Shown: one piece after another, positions 7,534-16,013 of the stretch
Position numbering within the stretch: position 1 is the first letter of the stretch
How the letters are laid out: each line of letters begins with the position of its first letter
Assembly: GCA_028277025.1 (NCBI GenBank)
Contig: JAPYVG010000037.1
Span: 1 to 17,422, forward strand
DNA length: 17,422 bases
Direction of reading: 5' to 3'
Origin: Sulfolobaceae archaeon
Lineage (GTDB): Archaea; Thermoproteota; Thermoprotei_A; Sulfolobales; Sulfolobaceae
Position numbers and translations under genes: made by a program
The notes under the pieces: model-generated
The model's input: the letters and a program-made list of their open reading frames with translations, nothing else
Told to the model about the DNA's origin: nothing
The model's database searches: none

Positions 7534-9024
7534 TTAAACTGGGTTTAGAATACGTAGCAGTTCCCTTTCATATATAACTCCCACAAGTCTTCCGTCTTTT
7601 ATTACTCCGATCACCGGTTCCTCACTCTCCCTAAAACGCCTTAACACGTCTATTACCCTCGTATTGGCCTCGACCGTCCTTAATTCGTTTAAAGGTAATT
7701 CACAAGCCTCTATCCTTTCATAATCTGATGGATCAATTTCGAGGAGTTGAGAGATTGAAATATAACCCAAAGGTCTTCCGTACTCATTAACTACGACTAT
7801 AGCCCTTAACCCTCTTTCAACCATCTTATTGATAATACTTCTTAAGTTCTCGTCACAACTAGCATAAACGTTAGAAATTGCTTCCTTAGGCAATTTCTCC
7901 CACAGCTTTGGTTTAGTAAATTGAGAGACTGGGGATCCGAACCTTAATCTAAAGAGTAGTGGGAAAATGAGGGCTGAGAGCGTTACTGCCAATGAAGCTT
8001 CGGAGTATTGAACGCCGTTTATTATCTTCACCGTAAGTGCCGTGATTAACAATGAGGCATCTACTCCTCCTTTAGTAGAAGTGCCTAAAGCATTTAATAA
8101 TGGGTCTACGCTTACAAGTCTTGAAGTTACCAGTCCTCCTAAGAATTTGCCTATAACTACCAAAGAGAATATCTCTAGGCTGATAAGTATTAATGCTGGT
8201 GTAATCTTTACGAAATAAAGCCCTATGCTGAAGAAGAAAAGTGGCTCGAAAAAGCCGTAAGTGAATGCGTGTAACTTCTCCAACAATTCGGCCCTATCCT
8301 TAAAGTAGTCCCTTAATAGAAAGCCCACAAAGAGGGCCGCTATTGCTGAGTTAAAGTTATAGTACTCCGCGAGGAAGCCAATAATGAGGATCAACGAAAT
8401 TATACTGGCAAATTCTATTTCCCTAACCTTTATATATCCCTCGATTTTCTCAAGAAGTAAAGATATTTTACTACCTAGAAGTATTATAAAGATTAAGATA
8501 AGTACAACTTCTATAAAGGAGATGAGGAAGGGTTGCCTTAAGAACGTGGCAAATGCGACCACAGCTATAATTTCAGCTATCACTGCTTGTTCGAAAATTG
8601 TAACCCCCACCCTCTCTTTAGAAATTCCTACGTCAATTAGTAGTCTTGTTAGTGGCCCCGCACTCGTCATTGCCAGAGGTATTAATAATGGGAGTGTGTA
8701 AATGTTAAGTACAAGAGATATGAGGAGGAGTGGGACAGAAATTTGAACTAGAGCAGAGGCTAGTATTTGTGAATTTATTTCAAGCTTAGATCCTATTTCC
8801 TCAGCCCCGGCTAAAAAGAGTAAAAAGACTATACCGAGGGAGGTTATAAAGGAAATTATATCGTTTAACTTGATAAGCCCTAATACTCCTTGTCCCATTA
8901 TTATTCCTACAATGATTGGCCCTACAAACCTCACCATATTAAGCCTTCCCAGTGCCTCCTCCGCAAGTTTTGAAAGTATTAATGCAATTCCTAAGTAAAG
9001 TAAACTTATTTCTCCAACGTCCAT
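7534..9024 (-). CDS. CPA2-type cation/proton antiporter with C-terminal CBS domain pair
   Basis: A 496-residue integral membrane protein. Residues 1 to about 370 carry 11-13 hydrophobic helices with the arrangement of the CPA2 Na+/H+ or K+/H+ exchanger family: GPIIVGIIMGQGVLG near helix 2, FLLFLAGAEEI in the third region, PLLIPLAMTSAGPLTRLL and FSIGLYFVKI later. The cytoplasmic tail (about 385-496) contains two CBS-domain halves with the pattern LRAIVVVNEYGRPLGYIS and EPVIGVIKDGRLVGVIYERE, which in this family bind nucleotides and regulate transport. It probably exports protons or cations to help pH homeostasis in an acidophile; the exact ion is unknown. The ATG at 9024 is preferred over the upstream GTG at 9039 because a TATA box lies 26 bp before it. 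Confidence 0.85.
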   Translation of the reverse strand: MDVGEISLLYLGIALILSKLAEEALGRLNMVRFVGPIIVGIIMGQGVLGLIKLNDIISFITSLGIVFLLFLAGAEEIGSKLEINSQILASALVQISVPLLLISLVLNIYTLPLLIPLAMTSAGPLTRLLIDVGISKERVGVTIFEQAVIAEIIAVVAFATFLRQPFLISFIEVVLILIFIILLGSKISLLLEKIEGYIKVREIEFASIISLILIIGFLAEYYNFNSAIAALFVGFLLRDYFKDRAELLEKLHAFTYGFFEPLFFFSIGLYFVKITPALILISLEIFSLVVIGKFLGGLVTSRLVSVDPLLNALGTSTKGGVDASLLITALTVKIINGVQYSEASLAVTLSALIFPLLFRLRFGSPVSQFTKPKLWEKLPKEAISNVYASCDENLRSIINKMVERGLRAIVVVNEYGRPLGYISISQLLEIDPSDYERIEACELPLNELRTVEANTRVIDVLRRFRESEEPVIGVIKDGRLVGVIYERELLRILNPV

Positions 9025-9044
9025 AAGGTGAGTAAGCACTAAAG

Positions 9045-9054
9045 ATTTATTAAA
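9045..9054 (-). promoter_or_regulatory. TATA box for the antiporter gene
   Basis: The minus strand reads TTTAATAAAT, centred 26 bp before the ATG at 9024. It fixes the likely start of the antiporter. Confidence 0.55.
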
Positions 9055-9169
9055 CTAACTGACTCACGTATAGACTGTAACGCTTCTACGTAACTATTCG
9101 TTATTTTTAATTACTCCTAAATATCGTTTTGACAAGTTGTATTTACATAGTATTACTGAAGTAGTTTTT

Positions 9170-9345
9170 GTTGATGATCTCCCTAACTGATGACGGGCAC
9201 TGCTCACGAGGTTTGGGGAGTGATATAAGTGTGGATGGGAGGGTAGTGATGTTTCCCTCGACCAGCCCCAATGGGTGACTGTGTATGATCCCTTAGCCCG
9301 TGGTGGAATTAGAAGTAAGGAAAAGTTATGCCACGGGTAAACACT
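9170..9345. ncRNA. GC-rich hairpin island, candidate structured RNA or element relic
   Basis: Within an otherwise AT-rich intergenic region (9040-9423) this segment is clearly richer in G and C. It can form several hairpins: GAGGG/CCCTC (9239-9243 with 9255-9259), a small CCC/GGG hairpin near 9267-9275, and a 7-bp perfect stem CCCGTGG/CCACGGG (9297-9303 with 9331-9337) around a 27-base loop. GC-rich islands in AT-rich thermophile DNA are often structured RNAs. A competing idea is the 3' end of an IS605/TnpB-type element. No strong promoter was found and the strand is undecided. Confidence 0.3.
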
Positions 9346-9423
9346 TTTGATAAGGATACAGCTACTAGGATAATTTTAGATGTTCTTTCTGGACAAGTTC
9401 ATTTATTTCGCTCATTTACATCA

Positions 9424-10443
9424 CTAGCATATTCTAGGTACTATATCCCCTGTGGGCATTTCTAATATTTTCGCTCCCCCTACTGCAGTCTTTGCAACAA
9501 CTATTCCTTTCTCGCTTTTAGGTTCAACTACATATCCAATACTTGCAGGCTCAAATCCTAAGCTTTTTAGGGCTTCCAGAACGTCGTCCTCAACATTACT
9601 ATCTACCGCCAACACGGCAACGCCTTCACTAGCTAGGTTCAACGGATCCAGTCCGGTAACTTCAGTTATGGCTTTAACGTCCTCTAATACTGGGACTTTT
9701 GCTTCTTCAATTACTATTACGTTACCTGTTAACTGTGCCCACTCGTTTAATGTAGCGGCTAGTCCACCCCTTGTAGGGTCTCTTGCGGCGTGAATATAGC
9801 CTTTAAATTTACTGAATACCTCAAGCAATTCGAACAATGGCCTTACGTCGCTTTTGAGGTTTGTAGATATGTTGTATTGTATTGCGGCAATCACTGCACC
9901 GTGAACTCCTACAGGCCCGGTAACGATTATTTTATCCCCAGGTTTTACAGCGTCTACTATAGGATTTCCATTTTCGACAACTCCTAAGCCTACTGTATTT
10001 ATTATTATGGAATTCTTCATAGTCGTTTCTTCAATTACCTTAAAGTCTCCACCCACCAGAGGAATATTATATTTTTTTAATAATTCTATCATTGATCCAG
10101 TAATCTTTTCAAGGTCATCAATTGGAAATCCTTCAGAAACTACAATTGAATCCAACATGGCTATTGGTCTGGCCCCCATCATTATTACGTCATTTAAGGT
10201 ACCAGAGACGGCAAGGTACCCTATATCTCCACCCGGAAAGAAATAAGGATTTACAGTATGGGAATCTGTGGCAACTACTAAGTTGTTTTGTAGAACCGCC
10301 CCATCGTCTGGATAGTCTATTCCCACTCCTCCTTTTACCCTCTTTAGCTCCAGTGGAAGTCTAGAAAAGAAGAGCTTCTGCAATAGTTGTTGGGTTTCTT
10401 TACCTCCATTACCATGAGAAATCTGTATCTTATCATATGACAT
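9424..10443 (-). CDS. hypE: Hydrogenase maturation protein HypE
   Basis: A 339-residue protein of the AIR-synthase/PurM-like fold. Family role: HypE with HypF makes the cyanide ligands of the NiFe-hydrogenase active site. The carbamoyl group is carried and dehydrated on the C-terminal cysteine at the expense of ATP. The sequence ends in the required PRIC tail. Upstream elements include [13 protein letters not shown] at residues 9-21, [19 protein letters not shown], the GGDFKVIEE loop, [16 protein letters not shown] and the [20 protein letters not shown] segment (about 222-241). It lies 6 bp after hypC in the same operon and looks intact. HypF is not in this window. Confidence 0.95.
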   Translation of the reverse strand: MSYDKIQISHGNGGKETQQLLQKLFFSRLPLELKRVKGGVGIDYPDDGAVLQNNLVVATDSHTVNPYFFPGGDIGYLAVSGTLNDVIMMGARPIAMLDSIVVSEGFPIDDLEKITGSMIELLKKYNIPLVGGDFKVIEETTMKNSIIINTVGLGVVENGNPIVDAVKPGDKIIVTGPVGVHGAVIAAIQYNISTNLKSDVRPLFELLEVFSKFKGYIHAARDPTRGGLAATLNEWAQLTGNVIVIEEAKVPVLEDVKAITEVTGLDPLNLASEGVAVLAVDSNVEDDVLEALKSLGFEPASIGYVVEPKSEKGIVVAKTAVGGAKILEMPTGDIVPRIC

Positions 10444-10449
10444 AATTCA

Positions 10450-10755
10450 TCAACTCTCCAAAATTTTCATAGCTTCTCTGAAAAACTCTTCAGCTGCCTT
10501 TTTCGCTTCCTCTTCAGATTTGCCCATAATTTCTTCAGTTTTCTGAATTACTTCCGCTATGAATTTTAAATTCTCTATAACTCCTTCCTTGGATAATTTT
10601 TCTATTATGACTCCAGCATGCACCATTACGTAATCTCCGGGTTTAACGTTATCCACTCCTATTGCAACCTTCTTTATAGTTCCCCCACCTAAATCGACTT
10701 CAGCTATCACGTCAGAATCAATAGCTACTACCTTTGCGGGAACAGCCCAACACAT
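10450..10755 (-). CDS. hypC: Hydrogenase maturation chaperone HypC
   Basis: A 101-residue member of the HypC/HybG family. It starts MCWAVPAKV, with the essential cysteine directly after the initiator Met. The OB-fold part follows ([36 protein letters not shown]), then a charged helical C-terminal extension that is longer than in many bacterial HypC proteins. Family role: it binds HypD and carries the Fe(CN)2CO unit to the hydrogenase large subunit. The ATG sits one base after the natural stop of hypD (TAA at 10757-10759), so the two were translationally coupled. Because hypD carries two lesions here, the partner of this intact protein may be missing or made at low level. Confidence 0.93.
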   Translation of the reverse strand: MCWAVPAKVVAIDSDVIAEVDLGGGTIKKVAIGVDNVKPGDYVMVHAGVIIEKLSKEGVIENLKFIAEVIQKTEEIMGKSEEEAKKAAEEFFREAMKILES

Positions 10756-10756
10756 C

Positions 10757-11943
<1,187 letters not shown>

Positions 11944-11970
11944 TATTATCACTAAATTAATGATTTTCCG

Positions 11971-11982
11971 TCTTTAAAAATC
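11971..11982 (-). promoter_or_regulatory. TATA box for the hypDCE operon
   Basis: The minus strand reads GATTTTTAAAGA, centred about 33 bp before ATG 11943. This gives a leader of roughly 8 bases in front of hypD. It is the only promoter-like site seen for the hypD-hypC-hypE unit. Confidence 0.5.
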
Positions 11983-11999
11983 TTAATTATAAATGCATT

Positions 12000-12458
12000 T
12001 AACTCTCCATTTTAGTCCTTAATGACTGCACTGTTTTTTGAGATCTCCTTATAATTGCCCTATGATAAATAGAAATCCCGGTCATTAATTCTTGTGAAGC
12101 TGGCTAGAGTATAATTCCTATCTTCAACCCTACCTTTAGATATATTGAGGCCTTTGATATTCAATCTATGGCAAATCAAGTTGTTTTTCTAAATTTACGT
12201 TTAATTCCGCATAATCGACTACGATATTTTTCACTCTTCCCTCCCGCTGACTAATGAAAATTTTCGAACTCGTGAAATACAACAGTAAAAGTTCTGGGTT
12301 AATGGTCGGCGAATTAGTAAAACTGTCGTCTTTCAGTTATGACGTATCCAGTAGCATCTTATCTTGTAGACCGAATGTCTTAGTCCGGCTAGCTCTCCCG
12401 CATAACGTATAAATCCAGTTCATTATTCAACCTAACTGTAAATCCTTGAAGGTCTATT
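12000..12458. other. Intergenic stretch with degenerate reading frames
   Basis: No intact gene. On the minus strand, about 12040-12240, two short overlapping frames (one beginning VKNIVVDYAELNVNLEKQ, the next continuing GLNISKGRVEDRNYT) read like a protein broken by a shift, but no family could be assigned. It separates the hyp genes from the Rieske gene. Confidence 0.3.
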
Positions 12459-12466
12459 TCACTCAT
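12398..12466 (-). pseudogene. 22-codon remnant of the gene following the Rieske protein
   Basis: An ATG at 12466 overlaps the end of the Rieske gene and is preceded by a strong Shine-Dalgarno-like GAGGTGAT. It encodes MSEIDLQGFTVRLNNELDLY and two or three further residues, then meets TAG. The strong ribosome-binding site shows this was once a translated gene of the hydrogenase operon, and the sequence downstream looks unrelated. The original product cannot be identified. Confidence 0.4.
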
Positions 12467-12800
12467 ATATTATCACCTCATCCCCTTTTACTTCAACATG
12501 ATAAGTTCTCAAATCTCTCTTTGCAGGCCCGTCCACTACTTTCCCAGTTTTTATATCGAAAACACTACCGTGCCACGGACACACTACCTTACCGTCATCG
12601 GAAAGGAATCCATCTTCTAAGGACAAACCCGCATGAGAGCAAAAAGCTTCAATTGCAAAAAAAGATCCCTTATAATTTACGACTAGTACGGGTTTTCTCT
12701 CCCAGGGTTTTTGGGCGGGAAAGTAATATTCTACCATGGACATTGGCGGAATTTCGTCTCTCTTTATAGCTATTTTTTGTCGAGTAATCATTTTAATCAT
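12459..12800 (-). CDS. Small Rieske-type [2Fe-2S] ferredoxin
   Basis: A soluble Rieske-fold protein of about 113 residues. The two cluster-binding boxes are clear: CSHAGLSLEDG (C-x-H; about residues 52-62 of the version starting MIKM) and CPWHGSVFDIKTG (C-x-x-H). No membrane helix is present, so it resembles Rieske ferredoxins rather than the bc1/SoxL Rieske protein. It follows the hydrogenase large-subunit remnant with the arrangement AGT-TGA-TG, its ATG at 12800 sharing a base with that stop codon, so it belonged to the hydrogenase operon. A role as an electron carrier for the hydrogenase is inferred. With the large subunit destroyed, the gene may now be an orphan. A later in-frame ATG (12788) is a possible alternative start. 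Confidence 0.85.
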   Translation of the reverse strand: MIKMITRQKIAIKRDEIPPMSMVEYYFPAQKPWERKPVLVVNYKGSFFAIEAFCSHAGLSLEDGFLSDDGKVVCPWHGSVFDIKTGKVVDGPAKRDLRTYHVEVKGDEVIIYE

Positions 12801-12978
12801 CAACTATTACACACTGGAGTTATTATATGTTCTAGCTTCTTATTCTTCCCTTTGATTTCGAAGTGAGCAGCACACACTAGACATGGGTCGAAACTTCTTA
12901 TTGCTCTAAGGAAATCATATCCTACCCACTGATCTGGTGGAACTTCTTCCATTATTTTTGTGTTTATCAAGGTAAGGC
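12800..12978 (-). pseudogene. C-terminal remnant of NiFe-hydrogenase large subunit
   Basis: About 59 codons of the large subunit survive, ending at TGA 12800-12802. The remnant contains [12 protein letters not shown], the C-terminal C-x-x-C pair that binds nickel in group 1 NiFe-hydrogenases, with the His of the maturation-protease cleavage site, followed by a tail of about 23 residues ([19 protein letters not shown]). The N-terminal ~90% of the subunit, the L1 cysteine pair and the small subunit are absent. Upstream, the DNA changes abruptly near 12975-12985 into an sdhB-like fragment on the opposite strand. The remnant cannot form an active enzyme. Confidence 0.85.
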
Positions 12979-12981
12979 TGA

Positions 12982-13271
12982 AACTAGATTAAAACCGGAA
13001 GACCAAAAAGAACTCTGGGGTTTCGCGCAATGCATAATTTGCGGTCTCTGCTATTCTGCTTGTCCGGTAGTTGAAACAAATAAGGACTTCTTGGGCCCTG
13101 CAGTACTAGCTATGGTCTATAGGTTTTCAGCAGATCCTAGGAAAGAAAAGGTTGGAAATAGTAGACGATCCTATAATAGGCATAAGGAATTGTAGAGTTG
13201 CGGGTTCTTGCTCTAGACATGTTGATCCTTCTTTGGCAATACAGAGATTAAAGGAGGTGAGCATGAAATGA
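12982..13271 (+). pseudogene. sdhB-like Fe-S subunit fragment with a frameshift
   Basis: Only the C-terminal part of a succinate dehydrogenase/fumarate reductase Fe-S subunit remains. The first segment has the [4Fe-4S] box [15 protein letters not shown] and [20 protein letters not shown], typical of the family. Near 13142-13150 the frame changes (one extra base in a GAAAAGG stretch). The continuing frame gives [20 protein letters not shown] and VDPSLAIQRLKEV, ending at 13271. The usual C-P of the last cluster is missing in CSRHVDP, pointing to a further small deletion. The 5' part and the flavoprotein sdhA are absent. The stop overlaps the start of the sdhC-like gene, so an operon was present. 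Confidence 0.8.
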
Positions 13272-13625
13272 TCTGGTTTTCAAAGTTAAATATTGAAAGA
13301 CTTTTGGCATTGCTTCACAAGATAACAGGATGGACTATTCTAGGTTACTTAATAGTCCACGTAATTTTCGTAAATAGACTAGCTCACGGTGAATCGACGG
13401 AACCAGAGATCTTCAAATACTTTCTAGCATTAATAGGCAGCATAGTAGCATTTCACGTAATGAACGGTATACGTATAATATTATATAGAAACTGGGCATT
13501 TAATTCCCAAGCACCATATGGAAGAACCTTGGATTTATTATAAGCCTCACAGAATTTATATATGGTCTATGATAATAGTTACAATATTGTCGTTCTTCAT
13601 AGGGCTTTACTTGGTGATAAGATGA
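13268..13625 (+). pseudogene. sdhC-like membrane subunit, frameshifted
   Basis: A cytochrome b-type membrane anchor of a classical succinate dehydrogenase/fumarate reductase. It starts at ATG 13268 overlapping the sdhB stop. It shows LALLHKITGWTILGYLIVHV with a heme/quinone-region His, a second helix, and the family motif FHVMNGIRIILYRNW. The frame stops at 13541-13543, but the next frame continues with EEPWIYYKPHRIYIWSMI and a third hydrophobic helix ending LYLVIR at TGA 13623-13625. A one- or two-base indel near 13520 therefore splits it. As far as I recall, the standard Sulfolobus complex uses a different, Cys-rich SdhC, so this would have been a second enzyme of the classical type. Confidence 0.78.
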
Positions 13626-13968
13626 GGGAATCTAAATTAAGGTTTTGGGGAGTATATATTACTGGGATAGTGACGCTTATCCTACTCTCGATACACTTCT
13701 TTATGTTATTCACAAATAATCTTAATTTCGATAATAGAATCTCAACACAAGTTGTTGACGAATATTTAAGTAATAGCGCATATTACTCTTTACTAGGCTT
13801 ACTCTTAGTCGTGGCTTTTATTCACGGCTTGCTAGGAGAAGTTTATATGACTTCGGAATTAAAAAAGGAGTTAAAGACGTTATAATTGGTGGAATAATAC
13901 TATTGGTGTTGTTATTTTTTACTTTACTACCTAATGCCATTTTTATTCTGGTGAACAGTTTAGGGTAA
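13622..13968 (+). pseudogene. sdhD-like membrane subunit, frameshifted
   Basis: The second membrane subunit of the broken succinate dehydrogenase/fumarate reductase operon. ATG 13622 overlaps the natural end of sdhC (ATGA). It has helices around LILLSIHFFMLF and YYSLLGLLLVVAFIHGLLG. The original frame runs to 13885 with a non-family ending. Near 13835-13845 another frame takes over, giving RSLYDFGIKKGVKDV and a last hydrophobic helix, and stops at 13966-13968. The D-x-G-I sequence after H-G-L is the usual pattern in this family, so the second frame is the genuine C-terminus. This is the third successive frame break in one operon. Confidence 0.72.
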
Positions 13969-13974
13969 ATTCCC

Positions 13975-14379
13975 ATTCCGAATCCCATGATTCCTCCTAA
14001 CCAATGTTCTAAGAGTACGTGTACTAAAGGTCCTCCCGGGAAAAGTAAGTCAGGGGCAGTAGCAAGTGACATAAAATTCACCGAACTCAACTTAGTAAGC
14101 TCCGCAAACATAGGATTTATCATCACAAAGCTAAGAAAGACCATTAGAGCCCTTATTATGATGGACTGGAAAGTATTCCTTATCAAGAACAGCATAAATT
14201 TATCAGAAATTGAAAGTAAGAAAATCGTTCCATTAAATATGTAAGGCAATTATCATGAAAACGAACGGTATTGGTATTAAAGGTTTCGCTTTCGCTAAGT
14301 ACATCATTTCCTTTATTTCATTACTACTTGCCAAAGCGAGCATTGTACCGAATAAAAAAGAAGGATCCCTCCTACTCTA
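13975..14379 (-). pseudogene. Fragment of an unidentified membrane protein, frameshifted
   Basis: Two adjacent minus-strand frames join into one hydrophobic protein. The first (from just after a TAG at 14377-14379) reads DPSFLFGTMLALASSNEIKE and continues through a hydrophobic helix to a stop at 14233. The second continues from about 14246 with a helix, then RNTFQSIIIRALMVFLSF, a loop LATAPDLLFPGGPLVHVLLE and HWLGGIMGFGMGIYP. A one-base change at about 14240-14250 separates them. Both ends look cut: the start is closed by TAG, and the end runs into the sdhD remnant near 13970. I do not recognise the family; a respiratory or hydrogenase-linked membrane subunit is possible but unproven. Confidence 0.5.
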
Positions 14380-14498
14380 AAATTGCTTCTAGGATATATT
14401 TCTTATTATACATAATTTCTTATATTTATTATAGTAAAATATATGCCTTTCTTTTCACGTGGATAAGAATTATTAACTATCGTGAAAAGTATTAACTG

Positions 14499-15005
14499 AT
14501 GATATCTAAAAATTTATTTAAGGGAAATTTAGTAAGTATGGTTGCATCAATATTTATCTTATCTCTTCTTATTTTATTAGATATTTATGGCATAAATTAT
14601 GCTTTTTCAAGGATCGCCCAAATAATAATGTGGATAATATGGATTCTTTCGTTTCCTTCTTATCTTTCCTATAATTCATCACTATTGGAAAAAAGAAAGA
14701 TTCTTGAGTATTTAGCCCCTATAGCAATTATTATCACTTTAATAGGATTAATTTTCTTAGCCTTTGGAAAATTCATAGGCATAGAGCTTATACTATTTGG
14801 ATATATATTTGAACCTATTGCGGGGATCTCCATTTTTCTTACTCTAAAGAAAGTGAGCGTACTTTTTTCTTCATTATTCTTTTACGGTGCAATAGTATTT
14901 ACAGCCGGTTTGCCTCTATTTTTATTTAATCTAGGGATAATATCTATTATAGGAGATATAATAAAGATGATCGGATTATCGTATTTTATATACAAATTTA
15001 AATAA
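14499..15005 (+). CDS. Membrane protein of unknown function
   Basis: A 168-residue, very hydrophobic protein with about five transmembrane helices and short loops: helix 1 about residues 12-32, helix 2 about 37-58, helix 3 about 68-90, helix 4 about 94-116 and helix 5/6 about 122-165. The only polar segment is the SLLEKRKILEYL loop between helices 2 and 3. No family motif is recognised. The reading frame is intact, unlike those to its left. An AT-rich TATA-like patch (14468-14475) is weak but at the right spacing. The gene converges on the truncated ATP synthase subunit I gene, with 11 bp between stops and a run of six T residues that could serve as a terminator. Confidence 0.5.
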   Translation: MISKNLFKGNLVSMVASIFILSLLILLDIYGINYAFSRIAQIIMWIIWILSFPSYLSYNSSLLEKRKILEYLAPIAIIITLIGLIFLAFGKFIGIELILFGYIFEPIAGISIFLTLKKVSVLFSSLFFYGAIVFTAGLPLFLFNLGIISIIGDIIKMIGLSYFIYKFK

Positions 15006-15016
15006 ATTTATCTTTT

Positions 15017-15673
15017 TTAGGATAGGAAGGTTATTGCGAAAAGGAATGTAGGATCTACCTTCCAATAAGAAGGTGTGCCGTAAATGCCTACTATGCTCTC
15101 AAATGGTCTCATAAAGTGAGGGACCGAAGAATATGTAGGGGGAATTTCCTTCCTTCCGAACCTCTTTGGTCTCTCAAAAACAACTAATGCATATTTAGAA
15201 ATAGTCTTAATGAATTCTTCTTTTTTCTTTTTCCTTATATAACCCTCTAAATAAGCGTAGTATTTGCTAAACCTTACTGAAGTGAGTGTTTTAAGGATCT
15301 CTTTTAAGGTAAGTAACTTATTATAGTCCTCCATTATCCTCTTCTCTATGACCTTCCTTTCTGCGTTAAGCTCTTTATGTAGCTCACTAATCTCACGAAG
15401 TACTTTATCTAGCTCTATCAATTTCTCTTCGGATCTAGTTTCTTCAATTTCGTCGTAAAGTCTGGCTCTATCGTCCAGGTATTTATTGTAAATTAGGATT
15501 TTTTGATAGACTGAGTCTATGAACTTTCCTTCGTCTTTTTTTTTTAATTCCTCATGATTTTTCTCTATTCCTTTAAATTCTACGATTCCATCTTTTTTAT
15601 AACCTATGTTAAAGAAATTTATAATCTTAGATACCTTGTCAAGCATTCCATTTACAAATGAAACTTGCTCCAT
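15017..15673 (-). pseudogene. Truncated A-type ATP synthase subunit I (a-subunit) homologue
   Basis: A 218-residue product resembling the cytoplasmic half of the archaeal/V-type ATP synthase subunit I. Residues about 80-160 are highly charged and coiled-coil-like (DKVLREISELHKELNAERKV, IRKKKKEEF). The C-terminal end has the family signature before the membrane domain, PPTYSSVPHFMRPFESIVGI followed by YGTPSYWKVDPT. Normal subunits are 600-700 residues, with seven or eight membrane helices after this point; here the protein stops within ten residues (FLFAITFLS). No continuation exists in any frame downstream. The N-terminal domain also looks shorter than usual. It has a possible promoter (15689-15698). 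A stator protein of new function is a less likely alternative. Confidence 0.55.
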
Positions 15674-15914
15674 ATACGAGGCCCTTTCAAAATATTTTCC
15701 TTCTTCGGGTTAGAAATCTCCAAGCTTTACAATACAGGCTGAAATTCGCTCTGTAAGATCATTGGGAAAGAACTTGCTGACCTTTGTATTAGTTCTGGAA
15801 TTATCACATATTGTTGTATAACTTTAAAGAATAAAAACAGATATATTGCTACGTTTTATATCGCATAAATTAATTATTATAATTATAAAATACTAGTAAT
15901 AGTCTATACCTACC

Positions 15915-15937
15915 TTAAATATGCATTTAAATATGCA
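15915..15937. repeat. Tandem 11-bp motif upstream of the methyltransferase promoter
   Basis: TTAAATATGCA occurs at 15915-15925 and again at 15927-15937, a 12-bp spacing close to one helical turn. It lies about 50 bp upstream of the TATA box, a plausible place for an activator or repressor to bind; no regulator is known. Confidence 0.35.
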
Positions 15938-15983
15938 AATTAACAAAGTTAATGACATTTTATATAAGACCACATAGGTGAAG

Positions 15984-15993
15984 CTTTTTAAAA
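15984..15993 (+). promoter_or_regulatory. TATA box for the methyltransferase gene
   Basis: CTTTTTAAAA, close to the Sulfolobales TATA consensus, centred 26 bp before the ATG at 16014. It sits inside the longer reading frame that begins at GTG 15978, and so argues against that start. Confidence 0.55.
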
Positions 15994-16013
15994 TAGATGG
16001 TGTAGAAATTCGT

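Larger units (their letters stand above)
15674..16013. other. AT-rich intergenic stretch
   Basis: No gene seen. It is very AT-rich towards the right. The only features found are a tandem 11-mer at 15915-15937 and the TATA box of the methyltransferase gene. Confidence 0.5.

Noticed and set aside
9165..9200. Possible C/D box small RNA (TGATGA, CTGA, TGATGA near 9172-9195)
   Set aside because: The D' and C' boxes overlap and the spacing between C and D' is too short for a normal guide, and no second D box follows.
12446..12769. Plus-strand open frame across the Rieske gene
   Set aside because: It is the antisense shadow of a gene with clear Rieske motifs.
13818..14249. Open frame of 143 codons on the minus strand taken as an intact gene
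   Set aside because: Its start is a TTG in the middle of a longer hydrophobic protein read from another frame, and its 3' third is antisense to the sdhD remnant.
14271..14495. Plus-strand open frame of 74 codons
   Set aside because: Low-complexity, very aromatic and basic translation, overlapping the membrane-protein remnant on the other strand; no start signal.
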